DNA of 64,000 nucleotides, taken from JBBDMC01 sp963826055 (lineage in GTDB: Bacteria; Pseudomonadota; Alphaproteobacteria; Rhizobiales; Kaistiaceae). Positions 51,751-60,583 of the stretch are shown here, one piece after another; within the stretch, counting starts at the first letter, position 1; the number at the start of each line of letters is the position of its first letter. The notes below the pieces were generated by a model. The model was not told where the DNA came from. It searched no databases and saw nothing but the letters and a program-made list of their open reading frames with translations. Position numbers and translations under genes: made by a program. Location: assembly GCA_963826055.1 (NCBI GenBank), contig CAWGVO010000002.1, positions 62,001-126,000 on the forward strand, in the 5' to 3' direction.

Positions 51751-53065
51751 GGATCAGGCGGAGTGGCGTGCCGGCGAGGCCGAAATCGTCGCGCAGGCCG
51801 TTGACGATGTAGCGGCGGTAGGCGTCGGGCAGCTTTTCCGGCCGCGAGCAGAAGGCGACGAAGGTCGGCGGGCGCGCCTTCAGCTGGGTCAGGTAGCGCA
51901 GCTTGATGCGGCGGCCTGCGACCGCCGGCGGCGGATGGCGCTCGACCGCGTCGGCGAGCCAGCGGTTGAGCCGGGCAGTGGCGACGCGCTTGTTCCACGT
52001 GGCGTGGGCCTTGCCGACGGCGGCGAGCAGGGCATCGGTCCCCTCCCCGGTCAGGCCCGACACCGGCACCAGCGGGACGCCGGCCAACTGGGGCAGGAGG
52101 CGGGCCGCCTTCTCGGCAAGGTCGGCGCGCCGCGCCTGGCGATCGGCGACGAGATCCCACCTGGCGAGGGCGATGACGATGGCGCGGCCCTCCTTCTCGA
52201 TGAGGTCGGCGATCTGGAGGTCCTGCTTCTCGAAGGGCTGGCCGGCATCGACGGCGAGGATCACCACCTCGGCGAAGCGAATGGCGCGCAGCGCATCGCC
52301 GACGGCGAGCTTCTCCAGCTTCGCCTCGACGCGCGCCTTGCGACGAAGGCCGGCGGTATCGAACAGGCGGAACGGCTGGCCGCGCCAGGTCCAGTCGACG
52401 GCGATGGCGTCACGGGTGATGCCGGCTTCCGGGCCGGTCAGCAGCCGCTCCTCGCCGAGGATACGGTTGATCAGCGTCGACTTGCCGACGTTCGGCCGGC
52501 CGACGACAGCGACGCGGAGCGGTGGGCCTCCGCCCTCCCCTTCGGCTTCGGCCGGCTCCGGCAGGTGGGGCGCCAGCGCCTCCAGAAGGTCGCCCATGCC
52601 CTCGCCGTGCTCGGCCGAGATGGCAACGGGATCGCCGAGGCCAAGGGCGTAGGCCTCGAGCAGGCCGGCGTCGGCGGCGGCCCCTTCGGCCTTGTTGGCG
52701 GCGAGCACCAGCGGGACACCGGCGGCGCGCAGGAGGTCGGCGAAGCGGCGGTCGAGCGGCGTCAGCCCGACGCGGGCGTCCATCAGGAACAGGACGGCAT
52801 CGGCGGTCTTCACCGCCGCCTCGGTCTGCGCGGTCATGCGGGCGGCGAGGCTGCCGGCGGCCGCCTCGTCAAGGCCGGCGGTGTCGATGGCGACAAAGCG
52901 CAGGTGGCCGAGGCGGGCCTCGCCCTCGCGGCGGTCGCGGGTGACACCCGGCGTGTCATCGACCAACGCCACGCGATGGCCGACAAGGCGGTTGAACAGC
53001 GTCGACTTGCCGACGTTCGGCCGACCGACAATCGCGACGCGTGGCAGACGGTGGTCAGCCGACAT
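51699..53065 (-). CDS. der: Ribosome-associated GTPase Der, frameshifted near the C-terminus
   Basis: A tandem GTPase for 50S subunit assembly. The two G domains have IVGRPNVGKSTLF near 12 and VVGRPNVGKSTLI near 175, DTAG switches, and NKAEG-like and ARWD motifs; a KH-like domain ends the protein. The end should read RRGENPYANRKRRPTT then TGA at 51699. As given, one base is missing in the A run at about 51735, so the frame runs on to 51161. The same single-base fix rescues the opposite gene. Start ATG at 53065 (MSADHRLPRVAIVG); an upstream ATG at 53104 is less likely. Confidence 0.92.
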
Positions 53066-53118
53066 CGGCGGTGTTCCGGGAGCCCGGGAGGGCGAAGCGC
53101 TCAAACCTCGCCGGGCGC

Positions 53119-53802
53119 TCAGCCCTCGGGCTTGGCGGGCGCGGGCGACGGGGACTGGGCGGCGGCGATCAGGGCCAGCATCAGCTGACTGCGCTGGCGC
53201 AGGTCGTCCGGCGTTTCCTGATCGTTGCTGATCTCGTCGAAATAGGATTTGGCGGCGGCGAGGTCGCCGGCGCGCCAGGCGCCGAGGCCAAGGATCTCAC
53301 GCGCCGTGTGGCGCCAGGGATTGCCGACGGTGGCGAGATCGCCGATGCGCGTCTTGAGGTCGGCAAAATCGACCTGATCGACGACCAGGATGGCGGCGCG
53401 CAGGCGCGCCAGGACACGGACGTCTTCGGGCACGCCGCTGCGCCCGGCGATGGCATCGTACTCGGCGATGGCGCCGGTGGCGTCACCGCCAGCGGCCTTC
53501 TCGGCGGCGATGCGGAAGGTCGCGAGGATCGGATATTCGCCGCTGCCGTCCTTCTCCAGCGCCTGAAGGGCGGTGATCGCCTCGTCGTGCTTGCCATCAT
53601 TGGCAAGCTGCAGAGCGGCAAGGAAGCGGTCACCGGACGCCTGCGCCTGACGAAGCTGCCAGTATTCCCAGCCGCGGTAACCCGCCGTCGCCACGACGAT
53701 GAGGACCGCCAGCCCGATGACATAGGGGGCGAAGCGGTCCCACAGCTTGTGGAGCTGCTCGCGGCGCAGGTCCTCGTCGACTTCGCGAAAGATATCGGAC
53801 AT
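53119..53802 (-). CDS. YfgM-like tetratricopeptide membrane protein
   Basis: A 227-residue protein with a short cytoplasmic N-terminus (MSDIFREVDEDLRREQLHKL), one membrane segment (about 27-45, PYVIGLAVLIVVATAGY) and a periplasmic helical repeat region (about 60-210). This is the layout of YfgM, an ancillary subunit of the Sec translocon or BAM-linked chaperone network. It sits upstream of der in the same direction, matching the yfgM-(bamB)-der neighbourhood, although no bamB is seen between them here. I chose the ATG at 53802 because the longer frame is not protein-like. Confidence 0.82.
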   Translation of the reverse strand: MSDIFREVDEDLRREQLHKLWDRFAPYVIGLAVLIVVATAGYRGWEYWQLRQAQASGDRFLAALQLANDGKHDEAITALQALEKDGSGEYPILATFRIAAEKAAGGDATGAIAEYDAIAGRSGVPEDVRVLARLRAAILVVDQVDFADLKTRIGDLATVGNPWRHTAREILGLGAWRAGDLAAAKSYFDEISNDQETPDDLRQRSQLMLALIAAAQSPSPAPAKPEG

Positions 53803-54060
53803 TTCGCCTCTAACGGCCGGTCGCGCAGCGCCCCCGGCGCCGGCTTGACGCCGCACCATATATCGCCGGCCTGTTGCGGTTGCAAATCGGGGGTCGGCGT
53901 GGCCGGCAACCCCCGCTCACGGAATTTTGCACGCCTGGCGGCGGCAGGTATCGGTTTCTGGCTATTCAGGGTCGCCATGCTGACGTACGCTGCCGGACAT
54001 GTGGGAGGCGTAGCGGCTCTGGGGTGGTCGCGCGTTTCGGTTGTGTTTGGGCTGGGTACC

Positions 54061-54279
54061 ATGAGACCGCTGATCGGAGCGCTTGCGCTCATCGCGGCGT
54101 GGTTGGCGTCATCGCCGTCATTTGCCGCGTCGATCATGGCCAAAATCGATCTGTCCGAGCAACGGATGGATACCCGCTTCGTTAGCTTCTCCCGCTCGAA
54201 CCGTTCATTTGCCGCGAGGCTTCGTGCCCTCGTCAGCCGCAATGGAATGGAGAACACCAAGATCGTCGTCACGCGTTGA
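54061..54279 (+). CDS. Short secreted protein resembling the start of an L,D-transpeptidase
   Basis: A 72-residue exported protein. The signal peptide is about 1-23 (MRPLIGALALIAAWLASSPS). The mature start SIMAKIDLSEQRMDTRF closely matches ARIDLSEQTMNVYV in the L,D-transpeptidase 235 bp downstream, but the catalytic domain is absent; it ends with a basic stretch (RNRSFAARLRALVSRNG-like). So it is either a truncated copy or a small partner. A longer in-frame start at 53980 exists. The ribosome-binding site is weak. Confidence 0.55.
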   Translation: MRPLIGALALIAAWLASSPSFAASIMAKIDLSEQRMDTRFVSFSRSNRSFAARLRALVSRNGMENTKIVVTR

Positions 54280-54295
54280 GTAGAGGAGGCAACTG

Positions 54296-54826
54296 ATGCG
54301 GAGCGATTGGCTGGGCCGAAAGGCCCGCAAAACGGCACTATCGGCGATGTGGTTCGGGGGGCTGCTGGTAACGGCCGGATTGTGCCCGGTGGCGGCGAAC
54401 GCCGGTCCGCTCGGCACCCAGCTCGCCGCCCTCGCCTCACCGGATGCCGACAACGCGGAGCCGCCACACACTCTTCTCGCCCGCATCGACCTGTCGGAGC
54501 AGACGATGAACGTCTACGTCGACAACCGGCTCACCGACACGTTCCCGGTCTCGACCGGGGGCGGCAGGTACCACACGCCGACCGGCACGTGGCAGGCGCA
54601 GTGGCTGTCGCCGCACCACCGCTCGGCGAAATACCACAACGCACCGATGCCGTGGTCGGTGTTCTTCTACAAGGGCTACGCCATCCACGGGACGACCGAG
54701 ATCAGCCGCCTCGGGCGGCCGGCCTCGCACGGCTGCGTGCGGCTGCATCCCGACAACGCCAAGATTTTCTACGATCTCGTGCAGGAGTACGGCAAGACGA
54801 ACACGCGCATCGACGTGGTCGACTAG
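54296..54826 (+). CDS. L,D-transpeptidase (YkuD family)
   Basis: A 176-residue exported enzyme making 3-3 peptidoglycan cross-links or attaching proteins to the wall. The signal or anchor is about 17-40. The YkuD domain (about 60-172) has VYVDNRLTDTFPVSTGGGRY at its start, AIHGTTEISRLGRPASHGC and VRLHPDNAK, with the catalytic cysteine in SHGCVRL and its histidine. Length is normal for single-domain members. A purine-rich GAGGAGG lies before the ATG. It follows the short paralogous fragment by 16 bp. Confidence 0.92.
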   Translation: MRSDWLGRKARKTALSAMWFGGLLVTAGLCPVAANAGPLGTQLAALASPDADNAEPPHTLLARIDLSEQTMNVYVDNRLTDTFPVSTGGGRYHTPTGTWQAQWLSPHHRSAKYHNAPMPWSVFFYKGYAIHGTTEISRLGRPASHGCVRLHPDNAKIFYDLVQEYGKTNTRIDVVD

Positions 54827-54841
54827 GCGTCGGCGCGGAGG

Positions 54842-55003
54842 TCAGTCAAGGAAGCTGAACGGATGGCCGACGAAGCGGTTGAGCACCCGGAGGAATTCCT
54901 TGACTTCCCTGATGAGGGTGGTGGTGAAATGAAAGTTGTTGGCGACCCCGTCCAGCAGGATCAGCATGACAATCAGGGCAACGATCAGAAGTGATCTTCG
55001 CAT
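54842..55003 (-). CDS. Small single-pass membrane protein
   Basis: A 53-residue protein with one hydrophobic segment (MRRSLLIVALIVMLILLDGV, residues 4-22) followed by an amphipathic helix (LIREVKEFLRVLNRFVG). No signal cleavage site is seen. It is convergent with the L,D-transpeptidase, 15 bp apart. The ribosome-binding site is poor. I do not recognise it. It may be real, since the segment is clean and the frame does not follow that of a neighbour. Confidence 0.4.
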   Translation of the reverse strand: MRRSLLIVALIVMLILLDGVANNFHFTTTLIREVKEFLRVLNRFVGHPFSFLD

Positions 55004-55437
55004 GGGCCGCCGCCAAAAACCACATGGGCAAGGGCGCAATGGCCCCAGCCGTCAGAATCAGCCCCGCGCCTTTTTACCGCAGGTCACGGGCGGGGCCAAA
55101 CGCCGTGTGGGAACCGGAGACGGCGAAAATGTGACGCTGGTCACTGGCGACCGGCATCGGGCGCACTAAATAAGATGGCACTTATCATGGACTGAGAGCG
55201 AGTCCCCGCTCGCAACGACGCCTGTCCCCCCACCCCGCAAAGGCGCCGGTTTCAGTCCTGACCCCGCCGCCGTTCGGCCCCGCCGGACGGCGGCGACCGT
55301 TTCGGGCGGACAAGAAAACCGCGGCCACCGGTTCTCAACGGGCCTTGCCCGCCGCCCGGGCGAAAGAAGCATCTGCAAGAATTGCCCGGCACCGTGAAGA
55401 AAACGTAACCCGGCAGCCAAACCCCGGCCTGACGGCT
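55004..55437. other. Gap without a supported gene
   Basis: The open frames here are low quality, basic and rich in Arg/Gly. A short A/T-rich stretch lies at about 55168-55188 (ataagatggcacttat, imperfect dyad), the only promoter-like spot. It is probably remodelled DNA next to the rearranged transporter region. Confidence 0.4.
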
Positions 55438-55620
55438 TATTTCATCAGCAGCGATCTGATCCGGTTCGCGTCCACGGGCGTGGCAGGGTTGTAGATCACC
55501 ACGCCGAGGTCCGGCCGGCCATCGACGGCGAAACCGGCGCATCACGTACCCGGAACGTCAGGCCACAACGGTCGAGCGCGGCGAGCGACGACGCGGCGGG
55601 ACCGGGGAACTGCCCCGGCC
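55438..55620 (-). pseudogene. Mosaic of two gene fragments
   Basis: The lower part (55438-55525) reads DGRPDLGVVIYNPATPVDAN then RIRSLLMK and a stop, the C-terminal tail of an unidentified protein. The upper part (55533-55610) reads GPAASSLAALDRCGLTFRV then RDAPV, matching 21 of 24 residues of the oxidoreductase at 57348-58223. The two are in different frames. It is a remnant of a rearrangement or duplication, not a gene. Confidence 0.7.
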
Positions 55621-55623
55621 TGT

Positions 55624-56382
55624 TCATGCACGCACACGTCCGTCGACGATCATATGGTCCTGGTCGCGGGAACACCGCTCGATGCGGCCATCGACGCGGT
55701 AGACATCGCGCAGCATCTGCGGGGTGATGACCTCGGCCGACGCACCACACGCATGCATGGAGCCGCCGGCGATCACCATCGCCTTGTCGGAAAAGCGAAG
55801 CGCCTGATTGAGGTCATGAAGGGCAATCAGCACCAGCATGCCACGGGTGCGGGCCTGGAGCCGCATCAGCTCGAGAACCGCGATCTGGCGATGCAGGTCC
55901 AACGCACTTGTCGGCTCGTCCATCAGCAAGATGTCCGGCTCACGCACCAGTGTCTGGGCGATCGACACGAGCTGCCGCTGACCACCGCTCAATGCGCCTA
56001 GGTCACGGAAGGCGATCGACCCGATGTTGAGCGCCGCCATGATCTCGTCAATCAAGCGCAGGTCTTCATCCTCCACGCGCCATGAGTGACCCTGCTTGCG
56101 GGCGAGCAGGATCGACTCGCAGACCGTCAGCACAGCGTTGGCCCCGGTGTCCTGCGGCAGATAAGCGACGGCACGGGAACCCTTCCGGCTCCCGCTCACG
56201 GTGACACAACCCGGCCCGCGCAGGAGCCCTGCGACCCGGCGGAAGAGAGTCGACTTACCCGCGGCGTTCGGACCGATTACAGCGACGATCTCACCGGAGC
56301 GGAGTTCCGGCGTCGTCACCTCGGCGACGGCCAGCCGCCGGCCATAGTAGGCGCCTACCCCGTCCAGACGCAGCGTCACCAT
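55624..56382 (-). CDS. Iron(III)/siderophore-type ABC transporter ATPase
   Basis: A 252-residue ATP-binding subunit. It has Walker A GPNAAGKSTLF near 38, the signature ALSGGQRQLVSI near 138, Walker B ILLMDEPTSALD near 158 and the switch histidine in VLIALHDLNQAL. It pairs with the FecCD-type permease whose stop overlaps its ATG (56376-56382), so they are co-translated. The class imports siderophores, cobalamin or haem. The binding protein is not present nearby, and the permease lacks its first third, so the system may not work. I chose the ATG at 56382 (MVTLRLDGVGAYYG). Confidence 0.88.
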   Translation of the reverse strand: MVTLRLDGVGAYYGRRLAVAEVTTPELRSGEIVAVIGPNAAGKSTLFRRVAGLLRGPGCVTVSGSRKGSRAVAYLPQDTGANAVLTVCESILLARKQGHSWRVEDEDLRLIDEIMAALNIGSIAFRDLGALSGGQRQLVSIAQTLVREPDILLMDEPTSALDLHRQIAVLELMRLQARTRGMLVLIALHDLNQALRFSDKAMVIAGGSMHACGASAEVITPQMLRDVYRVDGRIERCSRDQDHMIVDGRVRA

Positions 56383-57143
56383 GAGCGCCGCACATTCGAA
56401 AGGATGAGCGAGAAGAAGAAAGGCACGCCGACAAGCGCGGTGATAATGCCGATCGGGAAGACCACGCCAGGCAGGATGGATTTGCTCGCTATCGACGTCA
56501 GCGACAGCAGGAGCGCGCCGCAAAGCACCGCCCCCGGAAGGAAGAACCGCTGGTCCTCGCCGAGGATCATGCGCGCAACGTGAGGGCCGACAAGCCCGAC
56601 AAAACCGATGGTACCGACGAAGCTCACCGGTACCGCCGCCAGCAGTGCGACGATGAGCATGATCTCCAGGCGCACCCGCCGCACGTTGATGCCGAAGCTT
56701 GCCGCCTTGTCCTCGCCGAGCCGGATCGCGGTCAAGGCCCATGCCCGGCGGGCGAAGAGGGGCAGCGCCAGGACAAACACGGCAGAGGTGACCCAGATCT
56801 TCGGCCATGTGGCCTTGGTCAGGCTGCCCATGGTCCAGAAGACCACAGCCTGAAGCGCCGTTTCAGAAGCGAGGTACTGCACGAAGGCCAGCAGTGCATT
56901 GAAGGTGAATACCAACGCGATGCCGAGCAGCACGACGGTCTGCACGGTGGCGCCGCGCAGGTGCGAAACAAAATGAATGAAGAGCGTGGCGAGCAGCGCC
57001 ATGACGAAGGCATCGACCGGCACCATCAGTGCCGGCGGCACGGGCAGAAGCGGGATCCGCGACGCCTGGGGAAAGCTTTCCGGACGGCCAGCGACGCGGC
57101 CGGGCAAGCTCGACTTAGCCCAGCGCGAGCGGCACGACCGCAT
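56376..57143 (-). pseudogene. FecCD-family permease, N-terminally truncated
   Basis: The sequence has the C-terminal two-thirds of a siderophore or B12 importer permease: FVMALLATLFIHFVSHLRGA, LASETALQAVVFWTMGSL, LGEDKAASFGINVRRVRLE, GTIGFVGLVGPHVARMILGE (a coupling-helix region) and SIASKSILPGVVFPIGIITA. Standard members have about 330 residues and ten segments; here only about the last seven segments remain, with an N-terminal stretch (upstream of about 57060) that does not fit the family. The break coincides with the plus-strand methyltransferase tail, so a recombination joint is likely. It could be expressed from the ATG at 57026 as a 216-residue product. Confidence 0.75.
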
Positions 57144-57351
57144 TCGCGAGCAGGTCTACTTTTCGAAAGAAATGCCCGCCGCGACGGTCGTCGCCCAGTT
57201 GAGGGCCGCCGGCTTCGTCGACGTCGTGGTCGACCGCAACATGTTCGACATCCATTGGGCGCGGGCGCGCCGAATGACCCTGCTCGGCGGGCTCGATCGT
57301 CTGAGCCAGGACCGCTTCGCCATTTGCGCGGTGAAGCCCGGCGGGAACTAA
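57094..57351 (+). pseudogene. 3' fragment of a SAM-dependent methyltransferase
   Basis: The frame ends in RIREQVYFSKEMPAATVVAQ, LRAAGFVDVVVDRNMFDIHW and MTLLGGLDRLSQDRFAICAV, the C-terminal half of a class I methyltransferase of the type acting on small molecules (last strands of the Rossmann fold). The SAM-binding half is missing; upstream the DNA becomes the truncated permease on the other strand. Its stop overlaps the oxidoreductase gene by four bases. I place the joint near 57090-57110 by eye only. Confidence 0.65.
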
Positions 57352-58223
57352 GCGTCGAAGGCAGGCCGCGGCGATTTCGACGTCTGAAGCGCGGCCAGCG
57401 TCTCGAGGAGCGCATCGATCTCGTCGGCCATGGGACGCTGCGGGTCGCCGATGCGCTGATAGAGGCCGGCGGCGCCCTCGTAAATGGCGTGCTCGGGGCG
57501 GTCGCTGCCAATGAAGGTCGCTATCTCGCGCATTTCCGGGGCCCACCGGCGGGCCTTCGGCAACATGGCAGGGATGTTCCGGCGCAGGGCGGCGAGCAGG
57601 CTGCCCTGCCTCAGGGCCAGTTCGTCAATCAGAGCTTCGCGCACCTCCGCCCGGCCGGCGGCGGCCAGCATCGTGGTGACAACCGCGGTGACGCCTTTGG
57701 TGATGCCGGCGTAGCACATCTTCAAGGCCGACGCCGAGCCGACCGGCGCGTCGAGCACCCTGAACGTCAGGCCGCAGCCATCGAGCACGGCGAGCGACGA
57801 CGCGGCGGGGCCGGACAGGCAGATCGTCGGGCCGGGCTTGCCACCGGGCGGCGGGCCGATGATGCCGCCATCGACAAAGGGCACATCGAGGGCCGAGAAC
57901 ATCGGCTCGATGCCGAGCGTCGTCGCCGGGCTGATGGCGTTCATCTCGACGAACACCGGCTTGTGGCCGGTCCGTGCGCAAGCGTCGGCGCACCGTTTGG
58001 CGGCGTCAATAGCGAAGGCGGGGGGTACGACCGAAAAGACGAAGTCGCACGCGACAACCTCGTCATCACCGGCCGGCCGCATGCCAGCGGCCTCGGCGCG
58101 GGCGCGGCTCGCGGCACTGCGCCCTTCCAGCGGGACAAGAACTTCAAGACCGTGGGCAACGAGCGTCGCCCCGATGCCGGCCCCCATCTGGCCGGGGGCA
58201 AGAATGGCGATGCGTCGGGTCAT
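57348..58223 (-). CDS. NAD(P)-dependent oxidoreductase, DUF1932 type
   Basis: A 291-residue 6-phosphogluconate-dehydrogenase-like enzyme. The Rossmann loop APGQMGAGIGATLVAHG is near residue 8, and the Ser/Glu and substrate part SVVPPAFAIDAAKRC and EMNAISPATTLGIEPMF follow. The C-terminal helical DUF1932 domain has ALKMCYAGITKGVTAVVTTM with the conserved lysine. It is related to beta-hydroxyacid dehydrogenases. A 78-bp fragment of it is repeated at 55533-55610. The substrate is unknown. Confidence 0.9.
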   Translation of the reverse strand: MTRRIAILAPGQMGAGIGATLVAHGLEVLVPLEGRSAASRARAEAAGMRPAGDDEVVACDFVFSVVPPAFAIDAAKRCADACARTGHKPVFVEMNAISPATTLGIEPMFSALDVPFVDGGIIGPPPGGKPGPTICLSGPAASSLAVLDGCGLTFRVLDAPVGSASALKMCYAGITKGVTAVVTTMLAAAGRAEVREALIDELALRQGSLLAALRRNIPAMLPKARRWAPEMREIATFIGSDRPEHAIYEGAAGLYQRIGDPQRPMADEIDALLETLAALQTSKSPRPAFDA

Positions 58224-58290
58224 GGAGGAACCTCCGGTATGGCGGCGGGCGTCACGTCCGCGTGAGGCTGAAACGGATGAGGGGGAACGA

Positions 58291-58641
58291 TCAGGAGGCG
58301 AACAGGCTTGCGTAGCGTTGCGGGCTGAAGCCGATCTCGATGGTCCGGCCCGCCTCCAGCACCGGCCGCCTGATCATCGAGGGCTGCTCGAGCATGAGGG
58401 CGATCGCCTTGCTTTCGTCGAGGTCCGCCTTCGCCTCGTCGGGCAGCTTGCGGAACGTCGTTCCGGCGCGGTTGAGGACCGTCTCCCAGCCGGCGCGCCT
58501 GCACCAGCGCTCCAGCCGGCCGCGCTCGGCGCCCTCTTTCTTGTAGTCATGGAAGGTGTAGTCGACGCCGTGGCCGTCGAGCCAGGCGAAGGCCTTCTTC
58601 ATCGTGTTGCAGTTCCTGATGCCGTAGATGATGGCGGTCAT
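58291..58641 (-). CDS. ArsC/Spx-family reductase-like protein
   Basis: A 116-residue thioredoxin-fold protein. It begins MTAIIYGIRNCNTMKKAF with the single redox cysteine Cys11 in NCNTMKKA, then GVDYTFHDYKKEGAERGRLE, RWCRRAGWETVLNRAGTTFR and the late RRPVLE segment that holds an anion-binding arginine. Length fits the YffB/ArsC-Spx group, including enzymes that reduce arsenate or glutathione mixed disulfides and regulators such as Spx. The start at 58641 gives the usual beginning. It is not next to arsenic genes, so the YffB-type role is more likely. Confidence 0.88.
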   Translation of the reverse strand: MTAIIYGIRNCNTMKKAFAWLDGHGVDYTFHDYKKEGAERGRLERWCRRAGWETVLNRAGTTFRKLPDEAKADLDESKAIALMLEQPSMIRRPVLEAGRTIEIGFSPQRYASLFAS

Positions 58642-58677
58642 TGGACCTCCCGAGCCGGCGATCACGTGCAGGCCGCG

Positions 58678-60462
58678 CTATCCGTTGATCGCGCCTGCCG
58701 AGGTCAGGCGGGAAATCCTTTTGATGCGAGCCACGGCGGAGCTTCCCCCCGCCGTCTTGTTGAACAGGTCGAGGTGCTCGTCGCCGTCGTCGTCGACCGG
58801 CGTCAGCGCCTGGTCGACATAGTCCTTCGCCCCGGCACCCCGGGCCAGCAGGCTCGCCTCGATAACCAGGCGGGCGACCCGCCCGGCGATCAGCGCATTC
58901 TTCGTGATCGTCTGCCACGCCAGGCGCGGCCAGAAGACCAGCGCGCTTTCACGCGGCAGGCCGGGGCGGCGCTCCGAGGGATGGGTTAGCCGGAATATTC
59001 CGGTCTGCAGGGGGTGAATATTCTCGAGGGGAACGGAGGTCCCGAACGTCACAAGCAGCTTGACGAGACTGTGGATCGGGACGTTCGTCGCGACGGCGCG
59101 GCGCAGCAGCGTCCGCATATGGTCGCGCGAATAGTATAGCGCCCAGGCCTCGCGGTAGACGGCCGCCCATTCGTGCCGGGTCATCGCCGGGTGCGGTGTG
59201 CAGACGTGCTCGACGTCGTAGATGTTGAGGTCGGGGTCCATCTCGCCGCCGGCCTTCCAGATCGCCTGATGATCCTCCGAGCCCGGCAACGGCGTCAGAC
59301 AGAAGAACTCGATGATGTCGAGCGGCAGCTCGTGCTGGATGATGGCGATGTCGCGACGGATGGTCTGCGGCGTGTCAGCCGGAAAGCCGAGAATGTAGCC
59401 GGCGATGGTTATGATGCCCTGCGCCTTCCAGGCGAGCAGCATCTTGCGATATTCGGTGATCTTGTTCTGGCGCTTCTTGGCGGCGGCGAGATTATCCGGA
59501 TTGATGTTCTCCAGGCCGATGAAGACGCGCGTGACCCCTGCCCGCTTGGCTTTTTCGATGAAATTCTCAATCTTGTGGCAAAGGGTGTCGACCTGAATCA
59601 TCAGGCCAAGGGGAATTCCGTCGCGCTCCCGCAACTCGATCAACCGGTCGAAGATCGCCTCCCACTCCCGGTTGCGGGCAAAGTTGTCGTCGGTGATGAA
59701 GAACTTGTGGACGCCCTGCGCCCAATTCATCCGCACGAGTTTCTCGACGTCGTCGGGTGAGCGATATCGCGATTTGCGCCCCTGGACGTTGATGATCGTG
59801 CAGAACGAGCACTGGTAGGGGCAGCCGCGACCGGCGTCGAAGCTGGCGCTGAGGCCCAGCGTGTGTTCGACGTAGGCCTTCGGCAGGAACGGCACCGGCG
59901 TTCCGGCGATGGACGGCAGGTCGTTCATGAAGTCGTAGAGCGGGCTCAATGCGCCCGCGGCCGCATCGCGCAACACGGCGTCGAGCCTGCCCTCCGCCTC
60001 GCCGGCGAACATGGACACGCCCATCTCACGGCATCGGTCGAGTTCGACGGCCTTGCCGTCGAGCATGGAAAGACATCCCGAGACGTGAAAGCCGCCCATG
60101 GCGACCTGGATGCCGGCATCGCGGAACGGCCGGGCGATGTCCAGTGCCCGCGGGTACTGGTTGGACTGCACGCCCACCAGAGCGACCATGCCGAAGTTCG
60201 CGTGACGCCGAAACCGGGCGAGCAATTTCGGAATGTTGACCCGCGTGTTGGTCTCGTCGAGCGCCACGATATCGATGGCGACGCCCGGCCCAAGTACCTC
60301 GCGCTCCGCACAATCGGTGGCGATGCCGTAAATGGCGGCGAGCGAATTGGACGGGATCATCGCCCGCCACCAGCGGATCACATAGCCATCGTCGTCGTAG
60401 TGCGACGGCTTGATGAGAACAAGCTGAAAGCGGCGGTTCCCGGCTCCTTGAAGATCGGACAA
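58678..60462 (-). CDS. B12-binding domain radical SAM protein
   Basis: A 594-residue enzyme. Residues about 10-190 hold a cobalamin-binding-like Rossmann part (IVALDETNTRVNIPKLLARF, GIQVAMGGFHVSGC). The radical SAM core has the 4Fe-4S motif C214-x3-C218-x2-C221 in GCPYQCSFCTIINVQG, followed by FFITDDNF, VFIGLENINPDNLAAAKKRQ and FCLTPLPGSED. A long C-terminal part (about 420-594) lacks a named domain. Related enzymes methylate or rearrange lipids and natural products; no cluster nearby names the substrate. The GC-rich frame is intact. ArsC-like gene follows 37 bp downstream on the same strand. Confidence 0.88.
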   Translation of the reverse strand: MSDLQGAGNRRFQLVLIKPSHYDDDGYVIRWWRAMIPSNSLAAIYGIATDCAEREVLGPGVAIDIVALDETNTRVNIPKLLARFRRHANFGMVALVGVQSNQYPRALDIARPFRDAGIQVAMGGFHVSGCLSMLDGKAVELDRCREMGVSMFAGEAEGRLDAVLRDAAAGALSPLYDFMNDLPSIAGTPVPFLPKAYVEHTLGLSASFDAGRGCPYQCSFCTIINVQGRKSRYRSPDDVEKLVRMNWAQGVHKFFITDDNFARNREWEAIFDRLIELRERDGIPLGLMIQVDTLCHKIENFIEKAKRAGVTRVFIGLENINPDNLAAAKKRQNKITEYRKMLLAWKAQGIITIAGYILGFPADTPQTIRRDIAIIQHELPLDIIEFFCLTPLPGSEDHQAIWKAGGEMDPDLNIYDVEHVCTPHPAMTRHEWAAVYREAWALYYSRDHMRTLLRRAVATNVPIHSLVKLLVTFGTSVPLENIHPLQTGIFRLTHPSERRPGLPRESALVFWPRLAWQTITKNALIAGRVARLVIEASLLARGAGAKDYVDQALTPVDDDGDEHLDLFNKTAGGSSAVARIKRISRLTSAGAING

Positions 60463-60583
60463 AATAAGCTTTCGCGCTAGAGGAGCTGGCGGATGACAAG
60501 GCCTAGCACAGCCGCGTCAGTCTGTCGCCGGTTTCACAGGAAATTGCGATTTCAGACGGACTTGCCCGGCTTCTTCTGAATGC

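Noticed and set aside
50237..53188. A 983-residue fused protein (pyruvate kinase plus unknown tail)
   Set aside because: The tail is antisense to der and reads as GC-rich shadow. One inserted base gives a normal stop at 51750.
55168..55188. Iron-regulator box near the transporter remnant
   Set aside because: The dyad is imperfect (five-base arms) and matches no iron-box consensus that I know, and the transporter reads from the other side.
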